64,000 bases of DNA, from NCBI GenBank assembly GCA_963805925.1, contig CAWDWB010000004.1, positions 248,001 through 312,000 of the forward strand. Direction: 5' to 3'. The stretch is from CAMPKL01 sp963805925 (GTDB lineage: Bacteria > Acidobacteriota > Terriglobia > Bryobacterales > UBA6623). The position numbers and the translations under genes were made by a program. Within the stretch, counting starts at the first letter, position 1. Each line of letters begins with the position of its first letter. The notes beneath the pieces were generated by a model. The model saw nothing but the letters and a program-made list of their open reading frames with translations. It had not been told where the DNA came from and made no database searches. Shown piece by piece: positions 42,202 through 51,256 of the stretch.

Positions 42202-42278
42202 GCCGACGTAGCTCAGCCGGTTAGAGCGCCTGATTGTGGATCAGGAGGCCGGTGGTTCAAGTCCACCCGTCGGTACCA
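42202..42278 (+). tRNA. tRNA-His (GUG), CCA encoded
   Basis: Full cloverleaf of 77 nt. Acceptor GCCGACG/CGTCGGT with a G1:U72 pair, D stem GCTC/GAGC, anticodon stem CCTGA/TCAGG with loop TTGTGGA (anticodon GUG), T stem GGTGG/CCACC, then A73 and an encoded CCA. The usual tRNA-His extra G-1 and C73 are absent: base -1 is T and base 73 is A, which could pair with each other. The 3' 38 bases are overlapped on the other strand by the methyltransferase gene. Confidence 0.93.
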
Positions 42279-43053
42279 CTCCTTCAACAGATCGTCGCCG
42301 TTTCAAAGCGGGTTGGCGCGCCGCAAAGCGGATGCGTACGTAGTCGATCCGCCAAACCCCGTCTTCGCCGCGTAACTGAGGCTCCAGTGCGCTGTTGACC
42401 TCGTCCAAGATCGCCTCGCGCTCCGCAGCCGGGGCCAGCGACAACAAGTGATCGCCGAAGTTTGCCAGCCATTCCTTGGCGTCTCCCGGCGTCGGCGTCG
42501 GCCGAGGAATCAGCTCCGCCCTGACGACTTCTAGGCCGTGCCTGGCGAGTACCGCCGAATACTCGGCTGTGCTCGGAAAATACCAGCCGCAAGTCGCATC
42601 CAACTCCACGCCGCGGCGAGCCATCGCCTCACGCAACGCGGCGCAAACCAGCTTGACGTTGCCCTCGCCGCCGAACTCGCCCACGAACCGCCCGCCGGGA
42701 CGCAACGCCCGAGCCACGCCGTCGACAACTGCGTCCGCTTCGCGCACCCAATGCAGCACAGCGTTGCTGAAGACCGCGTCGAACTCCTGGTCGAACGTCA
42801 GCTGCCGCGCATCCACGACCTGCGCGTCGATACCGCGTTGCTGCGCCGCCTCGACCATCGCAGCACTCTGGTCGACGGCGATGACATCGCATCCCAGAAC
42901 GATGAGCTTCTCGGTCAGGGCGCCGTCTCCGCAGCCCAAATCGAGGATCCGCTCACCCGGCTGTGGGGCCAACCAATCGACCACCGGCAAGCCGTGATCG
43001 GCGACGTAACGCGCCGTCGAGGCGTAGAGCGACGGATTCCACTTCTTCGCCAT
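42241..43053 (-). CDS. SAM-dependent methyltransferase overlapping tRNA-His
   Basis: 270 residues, ATG 43053. Motif I ERILDLGCGDGALTEKL, VIAVDQSAAMVEAA, FDAVFSNAVLHWV, LRPGGRFVGEFGG: close to trans-aconitate or class I small-molecule methyltransferases. The frame runs into the antisense strand of tRNA-His, stopping in its anticodon stem, so the last ~12 residues end in PTGGLEPPAS, a tail produced by reading a tRNA T arm backwards. No earlier stop is present. The substrate is unknown. Confidence 0.88.
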   Translation of the reverse strand: MAKKWNPSLYASTARYVADHGLPVVDWLAPQPGERILDLGCGDGALTEKLIVLGCDVIAVDQSAAMVEAAQQRGIDAQVVDARQLTFDQEFDAVFSNAVLHWVREADAVVDGVARALRPGGRFVGEFGGEGNVKLVCAALREAMARRGVELDATCGWYFPSTAEYSAVLARHGLEVVRAELIPRPTPTPGDAKEWLANFGDHLLSLAPAAEREAILDEVNSALEPQLRGEDGVWRIDYVRIRFAARQPALKRRRSVEGVVPTGGLEPPAS

Positions 43054-43081
43054 TTCACGTCAGCCTAGCATCCGAGTATCA

Positions 43082-43113
43082 GCCGCCATGAGGCGGCCAG
43101 GCCTAGAAATAAG
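43082..43113. repeat. Palindromic element (GCCGCC hairpin and AGGCCT pair)
   Basis: GCCGCC-ATGA-GGCGGC is followed by GGCCAGGCCT and a second AGGCCT seven bases on. GGCCAGGCCT also occurs at 28438, within the hairpin cluster there, so these may belong to one family of short intergenic repeats. Confidence 0.4.
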
Positions 43114-43245
43114 GCCTTTCGTCCTGGATCGTAGTGTCCCGGGCCTAGCACCCAGAGCGGCTCTCCAGCGTCAAACTCAATGAGTGGGACCAGATTGAGA
43201 GCGCCATCTCGTTCAGTCAGGCCCAAGCCGCTTCACGCGCAGATC

Positions 43246-44898
43246 ATGATCGACGTCGGCAGTCAGGTTGGCGACTACGAAGTCCTAGAAAAACTCGGCG
43301 CCGGGGGAGTCGGCCGGGTTTACAAAGTTCGTCACCGCATCACCGGCCGTATCGAAGCGCTCAAGCTTCTGCTGCCGGCTCGTTCGCTGGACGAGGAGTC
43401 CCGCGAAAGATTCCTGCGGGAGGTCAGGGTTCAAGCGAACCTGCAACACCCCAACATCGCCTCCGTGCTCACCGCCTTCGAGTCGCAAGACGGCCTGGTG
43501 TTGGTGATGGAGTTCGTTGAGGGCGAGTCTCTCGGCGAATATCTCGAACACGGCCGCCTCGCGCTGGACGAGCAGCTGAACTATGCCACGCAGGCGCTCT
43601 CGGGGCTGGCCTACGCTCATTCTCGTGGCGTCATCCATCGCGACATTAAGCCCGAGAACCTGCTCATCGGCCCCTCGAAGACTCTCAAGATCACCGACTT
43701 CGGCTTAGCGAAGACGGTCACCGACATTCGGCTGACAGCGACGGGGACGCCCATGGGCTCCGTCTACTATCTCTCGCCCGAGCAGATCACCAAAGGCGAC
43801 GAGGTAGATCATCGGGCGGACCTCTACTCGATGGGGGCCGTCCTTTACCAGCTCGCCGCGGGACGGCGGCCCTTTCGCGGCAGCCAGGCGTACGAGTTGA
43901 TGCGCGCTCACCTCGAAGAACAACCCGTGCCACCCGACGAAGTGGATCCGTCAATTCCTCCCGCCTTCAGCCGGGCCATCCTCAAGGCCATGTCCAAGGA
44001 TCCCAACGACCGATTCGCTTCGGCCGACGAGTTCAGCTTTGAACTCAGTCTGGCGTTGCGGAATGCTCCCGCGACCATCCCGCCGCCCGCCGAATCAGCC
44101 GCTCCGTCGGCCGTATCCCAGCTCGCCTGGTTCGCCGACCGCAGCCTGCTGCGATTTCTCGCGCTCATCGCCCTCGTCTCGGTCGCGGCCCTATTCATTG
44201 CTTCCCGATTGGCGCCTCCTGCGCCAACCCAGCAGACGGCGATGGAACGAGAATTACCGATTGCCGCGGCGCCTCCGCCGGACGAGCCAGCCGTTGAAGC
44301 AACCCCTAGTGCGCCTCCAGCAGCGGAGCCTCAACAGCCCAAGCCTTCGCCCGTCCAGGCCGTTGCAGCCAAACCGCCGCCGTCCGAACAACCCGCAGCG
44401 CCCCCAGCCAGTGCAGCCCCACCCCTGCCGGCAACAGTCCAAGTCCGAATCCTCAACTCCTTCGGCTCGGACTCGGCAGGCCGGATATCCGCGGAAATTA
44501 TTGGCCCCCCGGCGTTCACCGGCTATCGCATCGGCGGGCGCGTGATCGAAGCCAAAAGCAGCGGCAAGGCGAATGGCCAGTCCGATCTCCGGATCGCCTT
44601 CACGGTTCTTGAAGGTGCCGGGCAGGAAGTGCCGATTGAGAGCGAAATTCAAGGCTTCCGCAACTCCCAAGGGGCCTCGGGCGTGGACGAAGACGGCAAA
44701 GAGTTGAAGATGAAAGGCGGCGTCCTTAAACGCGGCAAACAAGTCGCGTCCGGCATCGGCTCAGCAGTCGGAGGATTGTTCGGACACAAAGGGAACCGCG
44801 ACCGTTCGCCGGCTGGGGCAACCCTCACAGCCAAGGCCGCACGGATATCCTTCTTGCCGGGCAGCGAATTCGATCTGTACGTGACCCGGTTGGATTGA
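43246..44898 (+). CDS. Transmembrane Ser/Thr protein kinase with C-terminal beta ectodomain
   Basis: 550 residues from ATG 43246; an upstream in-frame start at 43180 adds a non-homologous Arg-rich stretch. The kinase domain (about 10-275) is complete: EKLGAGGVGRVYK, EALKLL (Lys), HRDIKPENLL, DFGLAK, SPEQ. A single membrane helix follows (LLRFLALIALVSVAALFIA, ~300-320), then a Pro/Ala/Gln-rich linker. A ~150-residue beta domain ends the protein (VQVRILNSFGSDSAGRIS ... TGYRIGGRVIEAKSS) with the same strand pattern as the proteins at 12652 and 29338. An external signal may be read by this domain. The stop is 9 bp from the frameshifted convergent gene. Confidence 0.9.
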   Translation: MIDVGSQVGDYEVLEKLGAGGVGRVYKVRHRITGRIEALKLLLPARSLDEESRERFLREVRVQANLQHPNIASVLTAFESQDGLVLVMEFVEGESLGEYLEHGRLALDEQLNYATQALSGLAYAHSRGVIHRDIKPENLLIGPSKTLKITDFGLAKTVTDIRLTATGTPMGSVYYLSPEQITKGDEVDHRADLYSMGAVLYQLAAGRRPFRGSQAYELMRAHLEEQPVPPDEVDPSIPPAFSRAILKAMSKDPNDRFASADEFSFELSLALRNAPATIPPPAESAAPSAVSQLAWFADRSLLRFLALIALVSVAALFIASRLAPPAPTQQTAMERELPIAAAPPPDEPAVEATPSAPPAAEPQQPKPSPVQAVAAKPPPSEQPAAPPASAAPPLPATVQVRILNSFGSDSAGRISAEIIGPPAFTGYRIGGRVIEAKSSGKANGQSDLRIAFTVLEGAGQEVPIESEIQGFRNSQGASGVDEDGKELKMKGGVLKRGKQVASGIGSAVGGLFGHKGNRDRSPAGATLTAKAARISFLPGSEFDLYVTRLD

Positions 44899-44907
44899 GA
44901 CTAGTTC

Positions 44908-46222
44908 TTACGGCTTTACAACGCTGCCGTCCAGTCCGCGGTCAAGGCTGTACGCGCCGCCGTTTTGCCAAGGCTTGATCGGATACTTCGCCGCCATCGC
45001 CTCGTCGATATCGATGCCTAGCCCCGGGACGCCCGCTGCCGTAAAGATATCCCCGGCGAATCTCCGCCACGCCGCTCATCATCTCGCGCACCGAATCGGG
45101 GAAGTGATTCTCTTCCTGTATGCCGAATCCCGTGCTCGAAATATCCACGTGATAGGCGGCCAGTTGATTGACCGGGTCATTCTCGCCGCCTTCCTGGAAG
45201 GCGGTCTTCGTCCCGAATGTCTCACACAAGTTGGCCAGCTTCTTGGCCGGCGTAATGCCGCCGATGCCCGACACGCGGCAGCGCGCGAAATCGATCCACC
45301 TTTTCACGATCAACGGGTTGTACTCAAACGGATGCGTAAATAACTCGCCCACAGCCTGCGGCGTCGTACACACCTGGCGAATCCGCTCGTACCAGTCCAC
45401 CTGCTCGGGCGGCAGCACGTCTTCGACGAAGAACATCTGCATGTCCTGCATCCGCCGGCAAAACTCTACTGCGTTCATCCCGGTCAAGTGCGAGTGAACG
45501 TCGTGCAACAGCTTCTGCTCGAAGCCGAGCCTCGCGCGCACCTCGGCGAACATCTTCGGGACGCGATCGACGTACGTCTCTTCATCGAACGCCGGACCGG
45601 CGTAGCCCGTCTCCGGCCTGCTTCGCTCGCCGGCGGGGATGAATCCGCCGCCGCCGTACTGCCCAAACTGCACGCGGATGTGGCGGAAGCCGTTGTCGAT
45701 GCCTTGTTGAATGCGCTCAAGCGCCGCCTCGACATCGTTGCCTCCCGCGTGGTCGTAGCAGGGCACGGCATCGCGCGCCTTGCCTCCCATCAACTCATAC
45801 ACCGGCATGCCGGCGCGCTTGCCCTTGATGTCCCACAGGGCCATGTCCATGCCGCTGAGCACGTTGTTGTTGACTGGGCCGTTACGCCAATAGGTTTTGA
45901 CGTGCGCGCTCTGCCACAGGTCCTCAATGCGATCCGGGTCCTGGCCGATCAGCCAGGGCTTTAAGTGATTTTCGAGAGCCGCGACGACCGCACTCGTCTG
46001 GTAGTGATTGTTCGCCGAGCCGATGCCGTAGAGCCCCGGCTCATTGGTGATGATCTTGACGAATATCCAACGGTAGTTCGCCCCGCCGCTCGTCTGAATG
46101 ATTTTCACGTCCTCGATCTTGAGCGGCGGCAAACCATTGGTGCGGCGGGCGACTTCTTGGGCCGTGGCGACCGACATAGCGGGTACGGCGAGCAGACTCT
46201 TGGCGAACATTCGTCGATTCAT
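44908..46222 (-). pseudogene. Enolase-superfamily (mandelate racemase/muconate-lactonizing type) gene with a C-terminal frameshift
   Basis: ATG 46222, Tat-like N-terminus (NRRMFAKSLLAVPAM). The barrel is intact through residue ~390: MALWDIKGKRAGMPVYELMGG, LLHDVHSHL, MFFVEDVLPPEQ, VGELFTHP, RCRVSGIGGITPAKKLA. At a GGGG run (plus-strand CCCC at 45051-45054) the frame is lost. One extra base there separates the main frame from DIFTAAGVPGLGIDIDE and a normal ending (YPIKPWQNGG ... VVKP) that stops at 44908. The uncorrected frame instead ends at 44942 with an Arg-rich tail. The total span is 3n+1. It is either a recent inactivation or a sequencing error. Role: sugar-acid dehydratase-like, exported. 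Confidence 0.85.
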
Positions 46223-46318
46223 GGCAACTCCCTTCTTCTGCAGGCGTGCATCAGGTTAGCTCAAGGGCGGCTGCATGGCCAACGCTCAGCCGTTATACAA
46301 TCACGTTGCCACTCGGTC

Positions 46319-48943
46319 ATGCGCTGCTTCGTTGCCTTTCTTCTGCTCCCGCTCGCGCTCCAAGCGCAGACGGCCGCCGAGCGTTTGTTTGTCGACACCG
46401 TGCAGCCGCTGCTCAAGCAGCAGTGCCTGGGCTGCCACGGAGAAGCCAACACCTTCGCCGACCTCGACCTGACCTCGCGCACCAAAGCCCTCGAAGGCGG
46501 CAAACGCGGCCCGGCGATCATTCCGGGCGATCCCGACGCCAGCCTGCTCGTTAAGGCGATCGAATTCAACGGCGATCTCAAGATGCCGCCGGGCGGCACC
46601 GACAAGAAGCTCGCCCCTGCAGCTGTCGCCGCTGTCCGCGAATGGATTTCAGGCAACGCGCCTTACGCTGTGGGCGAGCGCCAACAGACTTGGGACTACT
46701 CAGAGGAAGACGTTTGGGCCTTGCGGCCCGTCCAACGCACGACGCCGCCGACCGAGAAGATCGATCCAGTCGCCATTCGGACTCCTATCGACAACTTCAT
46801 TCTGGCCAAGCTAGCGAGCGAAGGCCTAGCGCCCGGGCCTCGCGCCGACAAGACCGACCTGATCCGCCGGATCACTTACGACCTGACCGGTCTGCCGCCC
46901 ACGCCTGACGAAGTCGCCGCTTTTCTCGCTGATACTTCCGACGGCGCCTACAAAAAGATCGTCGAACGTCTGCTCGCCTCCCCTGCCTACGGTGAACGTT
47001 GGGGACGCCATTGGCTCGACGTCGTGCGCTACGCGGATACCGACGGATACTCCAACGACTTCGAACGCCCCAACGCCTGGCGCTATCGCGACTACGTCAT
47101 TCGCTCGTTCAATCAAGACAAGCCGTACGACCAGTTCGTCCTCGAACAGATCGCCGGCGACGAACTGTGGCCCTCTAGCCCCGACGCGCTCGTCGCCACT
47201 GGCTTCTTGCGTTCCGGCCCGTGGGAGCACACGGGGATGGCAGTCGCGGCTGAAACTCGCCAGATGTTCCTCGATGACGTGACGCACAGCGTGGGTACGA
47301 CTTTCCTCGGACTCACCGTCGGTTGCGCGCGCTGCCACGACCACAAGTTTGACCCGATCCCGACCAAAGATTACTACTCGATGCAGGCGGTTTTCGCCTC
47401 CACCGCCTTTGCGCGCCGACCGCTGGCGTTTGCGCCCGATGAGTCGCTCGCCGGTTTCGACTCCGGTAAGGCCCGCTTCACCGCTCTGATCGGCCAACTC
47501 GAACAGCGCGTCAATGCGCTGCATGAAGTCGCCCGGCAAAGAGCCGCCCAAGACAAGGGCGCCGCATTCGCTGCTGCGGCCAACACGGGAACCCTACAGC
47601 GCTACCTCGTGGGCGACGAGGCCGAGACGCTTAAGCTGCTGCGCAAGCAGCTGTCGATGCACGAGGAATCCATCCAGCGTTACGACCCGCTGGCCTTCAC
47701 CGTCAGCAGCGGCCTAGTGGAGGAGTGGAACGATGTCGGCCCGCTGGGAGCGGCCAGCTATCTCAAGGCCGACGACTATCGCGACGCCGAAACGCATGTC
47801 CTGGTCGGCGGCGACATCCAGGCCCCCGGGAACCGCGTCGAGCCCGGTGCGCTATCAGCCGTCGAGCATTACTCGGGCTACCCCTCGCCCGAGATCCCGT
47901 CGAGCGTCAAAGGTCGCCGCGCAGCCCTGGCCAAGTGGATTGCCAATCGTGACAATCCGCTCACCGCGCGCGTGATGGTCAATCGCATCTGGCAGTACCA
48001 CTTCGGACGCGCCTTGGCCGACAACGCCAACAATTTCGGCAAGATGGGCAAGAAACCTTCCCATCCTGAATTGCTGGACTGGTTGGCCGACTTCTTCGTC
48101 GAACAAGGCTGGAGCGTCAAAGCCGTTCACCGCGTCATCGTCTTATCGGAGGCCTATCAGCGCTCCACGCAACACCCTGACGCGAAAGTGGCGGCCCAAG
48201 ATCCGACGAACATGTACCTGGCGCGATTCAGCCCGCGCCGCCTCGAAGCCGAAGAACTGCGCGACAGCATCCTGGCTGTCTCCGGCGAACTCAGCCCGCT
48301 GAGAGGAGGCCCGGGCACGTATCCGCAGATCAACTCCGAAGTCGCCCGCCAGCCGCAACACGCCATGGGCACGCTGCGTCCTGCTTATCATGCGTCGCCG
48401 ACGAAAGCGAATCGTAACCGGCGTTCCATCTACAGTTTCCAGCAGCGCAGTCTGATCGACCCCATGATCGAGTCGTTCAACGGCGCTAACGTCGATCTCA
48501 GTTGCGAACGCCGCGAATCTTCCACTGTTCCGACGCAGGCGTTCTCGCTGCTCAACTCCGAGTTCTCGCACGACATGGCGCTGGCCATGGCCGCGCGTGT
48601 CGAAAGCGAAGCCGACTCTCTCGACGGCCAAATCGAACGCGCCTTCCATCTTGCTTTCAACCGCACCCCGGCTCGAGAAGAACTTCAAGCCGCTGCCGCG
48701 CACGTCGCGAAGATGCAGGCGCGCTACGAACAGCATCCTGCTGCGCCGCGGGCTGTCGAGCCGCCCGTCATTCACGAAATCTCCAGCGAACTCACCGGCG
48801 AGAGTTACTCCTTTGAGCAAGTCGAGTTGCCCGTGGAGTACGAGCAGAACCTACACCCCAGCGAAGTTTCGCCGCACACTCGCGCACTCGCCGATTTAAC
48901 ACTCGCGCTGCTCAACGCCAACGAATTCGCCTACGTCTACTGA
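46319..48943 (+). CDS. PSD1-type protein: cytochrome c plus DUF1549 and DUF1553 domains
   Basis: 874 residues from ATG 46319, signal peptide CFVAFLLLPLALQA. An N-terminal cytochrome domain has QQCLGCHGEA and KMPPGG. DUF1549 follows (DNFILAKLASEGLAPGPRAD, DLTGLPPTPDEV, YGERWGRHWLDVVRYAD), containing a second Cys pair CARCHDHKFDPI. DUF1553 comes last (NPLTARVMVNRIWQYHFGR, FSPRRLEAEELRDSIL, QAFSLLNSEF). These large secreted proteins are abundant in Planctomycetes, Verrucomicrobia and Solibacteres, almost always next to DUF1501 genes as here (5 bp). Their role is thought to be polymer degradation but is not proven. Confidence 0.92.
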   Translation: MRCFVAFLLLPLALQAQTAAERLFVDTVQPLLKQQCLGCHGEANTFADLDLTSRTKALEGGKRGPAIIPGDPDASLLVKAIEFNGDLKMPPGGTDKKLAPAAVAAVREWISGNAPYAVGERQQTWDYSEEDVWALRPVQRTTPPTEKIDPVAIRTPIDNFILAKLASEGLAPGPRADKTDLIRRITYDLTGLPPTPDEVAAFLADTSDGAYKKIVERLLASPAYGERWGRHWLDVVRYADTDGYSNDFERPNAWRYRDYVIRSFNQDKPYDQFVLEQIAGDELWPSSPDALVATGFLRSGPWEHTGMAVAAETRQMFLDDVTHSVGTTFLGLTVGCARCHDHKFDPIPTKDYYSMQAVFASTAFARRPLAFAPDESLAGFDSGKARFTALIGQLEQRVNALHEVARQRAAQDKGAAFAAAANTGTLQRYLVGDEAETLKLLRKQLSMHEESIQRYDPLAFTVSSGLVEEWNDVGPLGAASYLKADDYRDAETHVLVGGDIQAPGNRVEPGALSAVEHYSGYPSPEIPSSVKGRRAALAKWIANRDNPLTARVMVNRIWQYHFGRALADNANNFGKMGKKPSHPELLDWLADFFVEQGWSVKAVHRVIVLSEAYQRSTQHPDAKVAAQDPTNMYLARFSPRRLEAEELRDSILAVSGELSPLRGGPGTYPQINSEVARQPQHAMGTLRPAYHASPTKANRNRRSIYSFQQRSLIDPMIESFNGANVDLSCERRESSTVPTQAFSLLNSEFSHDMALAMAARVESEADSLDGQIERAFHLAFNRTPAREELQAAAAHVAKMQARYEQHPAAPRAVEPPVIHEISSELTGESYSFEQVELPVEYEQNLHPSEVSPHTRALADLTLALLNANEFAYVY

Positions 48944-48948
48944 TCGCC

Positions 48949-50379
48949 ATGAGCCGACCACGCCATCGCATGTTCACCGCTTCGCCCTCCCGGCGAGACC
49001 TGCTCTACGGTCTCGGCATGGGCCTTGGATCGGCTGCTCTCACCGCGATCACCACGCAAGAACAAGCCCGCGCCGGCGTGCTCTCCGCTAAGCCTGGGCA
49101 CATCCCCGCCAAGGCCAAACGCTGCATCTTCCTACTCATGGAAGGCGGCCCCAGCCACATCGACACAATCGATCCCAAGCCGCGGCTGGCCGATCTGCAC
49201 ATGACCGAGTTCGCCAAGGAGCGCACCAAGTTCGAAGCCTCGATGAACACGGGCAAGCGCTACTTTGTGCGTAGCCCGTTCGAGTTTCATCGCGCCGGAA
49301 AAGCCGGCATCGAGATTAACTCCCTGTTCGAGAGCTTCTCGGACTGCGTCGATGACGTCTGCTTCTATCGCGGCCTGCAAGCCCAAAGCGTCAATCACCC
49401 CACCGCGCTCTATCACCTCAATACCGGCAACCGCTTCGGCGGCGACCCGGCTATTGGCTCGTGGGTGAGCTACGGCCTCGGTACCGAGAACGAAAACCTG
49501 CCGTCGTTCGTCGTGCTGCCTGATCTGGCCTATCCACAGGGCGGCGCAGCCAACTGGTCCAACGGATTCTTGCCCGCCTACTACCAAGGGACGCCGCTGC
49601 GCTCCCAAGGCGCGCCCGTGCTCGACATGAATCCGCCCGCCTACGTCACGGAAGAAGAACAACGCGCCAACCTCGATTTCCTGGGCAAGCTCAATGCAGC
49701 GCACCAGTCACGTCATCCCGAACACGACGAGTTGACCGCGCGAATTGAGAGTTACGAACTCGCTTTCCGCATGCAATCGGAAATGCCCGAGGCCATCGAC
49801 ATCGACTCAGAATCCGAAGCGACCCGAGCGCTCTACGGCATCGGCGGCGCGAACAAAGATACGGACGCTGTAGGCCGCCGTTGCCTGCTTGCCCGGCGCC
49901 TGATCGAACGCGGCGTCCGTTTCGTTCAGGTCATCGTCGGCGGCTGGGATTCCCACGACTACATTGAGCGAGCCCATGGCGCGCGCATCCGCGCCGTCGA
50001 CAAACCGATCGGGGCCTTGCTCAAAGACCTCAAACGCACGGGGCTGCTTGAAGACACGCTCGTCGTCTGCGCCGGCGAATTCGGACGGTCACCGGACAAC
50101 GGCATACGCGGCGGCGACAAGGCCTGGGGACGCGACCACAATGCCACGGCCATGGCCTGCTGGTTAGCAGGCGGCGGCGTCCGCGCCGGCGAGATCGTCG
50201 GTGCAACCGACGAGACGGGGCGCGAAGCGATCGAGATCGCCCATCCCATTAAGAACTTTCATGTGACCTTGTTGCGTCTGCTCGGGCTCGACGACAGCCG
50301 CCTCACCTACTTCGCCCAAGGCCGCAACAAGCAGCTCAGCCAAACCGGCGGCGAACTCATCCGCGAACTGCTGGCCTAG
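48949..50379 (+). CDS. DUF1501 domain protein, Tat-exported
   Basis: 476 residues, ATG 48949, 5 bp after the DUF1549/1553 gene. Tat motif SRRDLLYGLGMGLGSAALTA. DUF1501 belongs to the alkaline-phosphatase/sulfatase-like superfamily: CIFLLMEGGPSHIDTIDPKP, GLQAQSVNHPTALYHLNTGN, VIVGGWDSHDYIERAH, and CAGEFGRSPDN. These blocks supply the metal ligands of that fold. It forms a pair with the upstream cytochrome protein. Its final CTAG overlaps the stop of the gene at 50376. Confidence 0.92.
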   Translation: MSRPRHRMFTASPSRRDLLYGLGMGLGSAALTAITTQEQARAGVLSAKPGHIPAKAKRCIFLLMEGGPSHIDTIDPKPRLADLHMTEFAKERTKFEASMNTGKRYFVRSPFEFHRAGKAGIEINSLFESFSDCVDDVCFYRGLQAQSVNHPTALYHLNTGNRFGGDPAIGSWVSYGLGTENENLPSFVVLPDLAYPQGGAANWSNGFLPAYYQGTPLRSQGAPVLDMNPPAYVTEEEQRANLDFLGKLNAAHQSRHPEHDELTARIESYELAFRMQSEMPEAIDIDSESEATRALYGIGGANKDTDAVGRRCLLARRLIERGVRFVQVIVGGWDSHDYIERAHGARIRAVDKPIGALLKDLKRTGLLEDTLVVCAGEFGRSPDNGIRGGDKAWGRDHNATAMACWLAGGGVRAGEIVGATDETGREAIEIAHPIKNFHVTLLRLLGLDDSRLTYFAQGRNKQLSQTGGELIRELLA

Positions 50380-51143
50380 GCCTTCATGTTGCTGATGATG
50401 GCTTTGGCCGTATCGTGCAACATCTTCGATACGTTCGACATCGTTTGCAGGGTTGGTCCGTCCAATGCCTTTTGCAGGTCAACGACGGCCTGATGCACGT
50501 TGTCATCCGCAGTGTTGCAGAGCACGACAATCTTCTGCAGTTCCTTGGCAACCGACTCCGCAGTCGCGGGTTCCGGCTCTACCCGCTCTACCGGACGCAC
50601 GCCCGCGGCGTACTTCTCGGCGAGAATCAGCCGACGAATCCGCAAATCATTCGAAGCCTTACCCTCGTCGAATGAAGCTTTCATTCGTTCCAAGCCAGGG
50701 CGTTCCTGGTAGACCGCTTCACGCTGTTGTTCGCGGAACTGGACGGCGGCCGCCAACGGCTGGACGTTGATATCTTTGTCCAGGTAGGCCTGCTGCAACA
50801 CCCCATGGATTAGCGCGTCGACGTCCGGCTCGAACTCGCGTTCCTTCATCTTGCCCAGCGCCGATTCCCAATCCTTCTGGGCCAAAGCATAGTCGCCTTG
50901 CCTCAGCCGCAGCGCCGTGCGCCGCAAGAGTCCGCTTTCCTCGGAACGCAACTCCCGTCCGAAACGGCGGAACAAGGCAATCTGCTTCAGTTCGGCTAAT
51001 TCCAGCAGTGGAGCTTTTTCCAGCTGTTGTTGCAGCTTCGCCTCTGCCACAACATCCCGTTCCATACGCTGGATGATCTGCTGCCCGAACGCCGGCATCT
51101 CCGCCAACAACACAGCGATTCCGATCAACGTGTAGCGTCTCAT
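50376..51143 (-). CDS. Secreted alpha-helical protein of unknown function
   Basis: 255 residues from ATG 51143 with AGGCGGA upstream. The signal peptide YTLIGIAVLLAEMPAFG is followed by an almost entirely helical, charged chain (AEAKLQQQLEKAPLLELAEL ... LALQKDWESALGKM-like segments) and a C-terminal region of heptads (AKELQKIVVLCNTADDNVHQ ... VSKMLHDTAKAIISNM). It may be a periplasmic coiled-coil protein. No family is recognised. It is convergent with DUF1501 (4-bp overlap) and divergent from the enolase-family gene. Confidence 0.65.
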   Translation of the reverse strand: MRRYTLIGIAVLLAEMPAFGQQIIQRMERDVVAEAKLQQQLEKAPLLELAELKQIALFRRFGRELRSEESGLLRRTALRLRQGDYALAQKDWESALGKMKEREFEPDVDALIHGVLQQAYLDKDINVQPLAAAVQFREQQREAVYQERPGLERMKASFDEGKASNDLRIRRLILAEKYAAGVRPVERVEPEPATAESVAKELQKIVVLCNTADDNVHQAVVDLQKALDGPTLQTMSNVSKMLHDTAKAIISNMKA

Positions 51144-51256
51144 CGTCAATTCCGCCTCACTTGAAGTATAAGGCCCGCCCTACACTGAGAACAGACGTTT
51201 CAAGCGTACTCCGGTTAGCATCGGGCGCCCCGCCATCCGCTACTATCAGGATCGTC

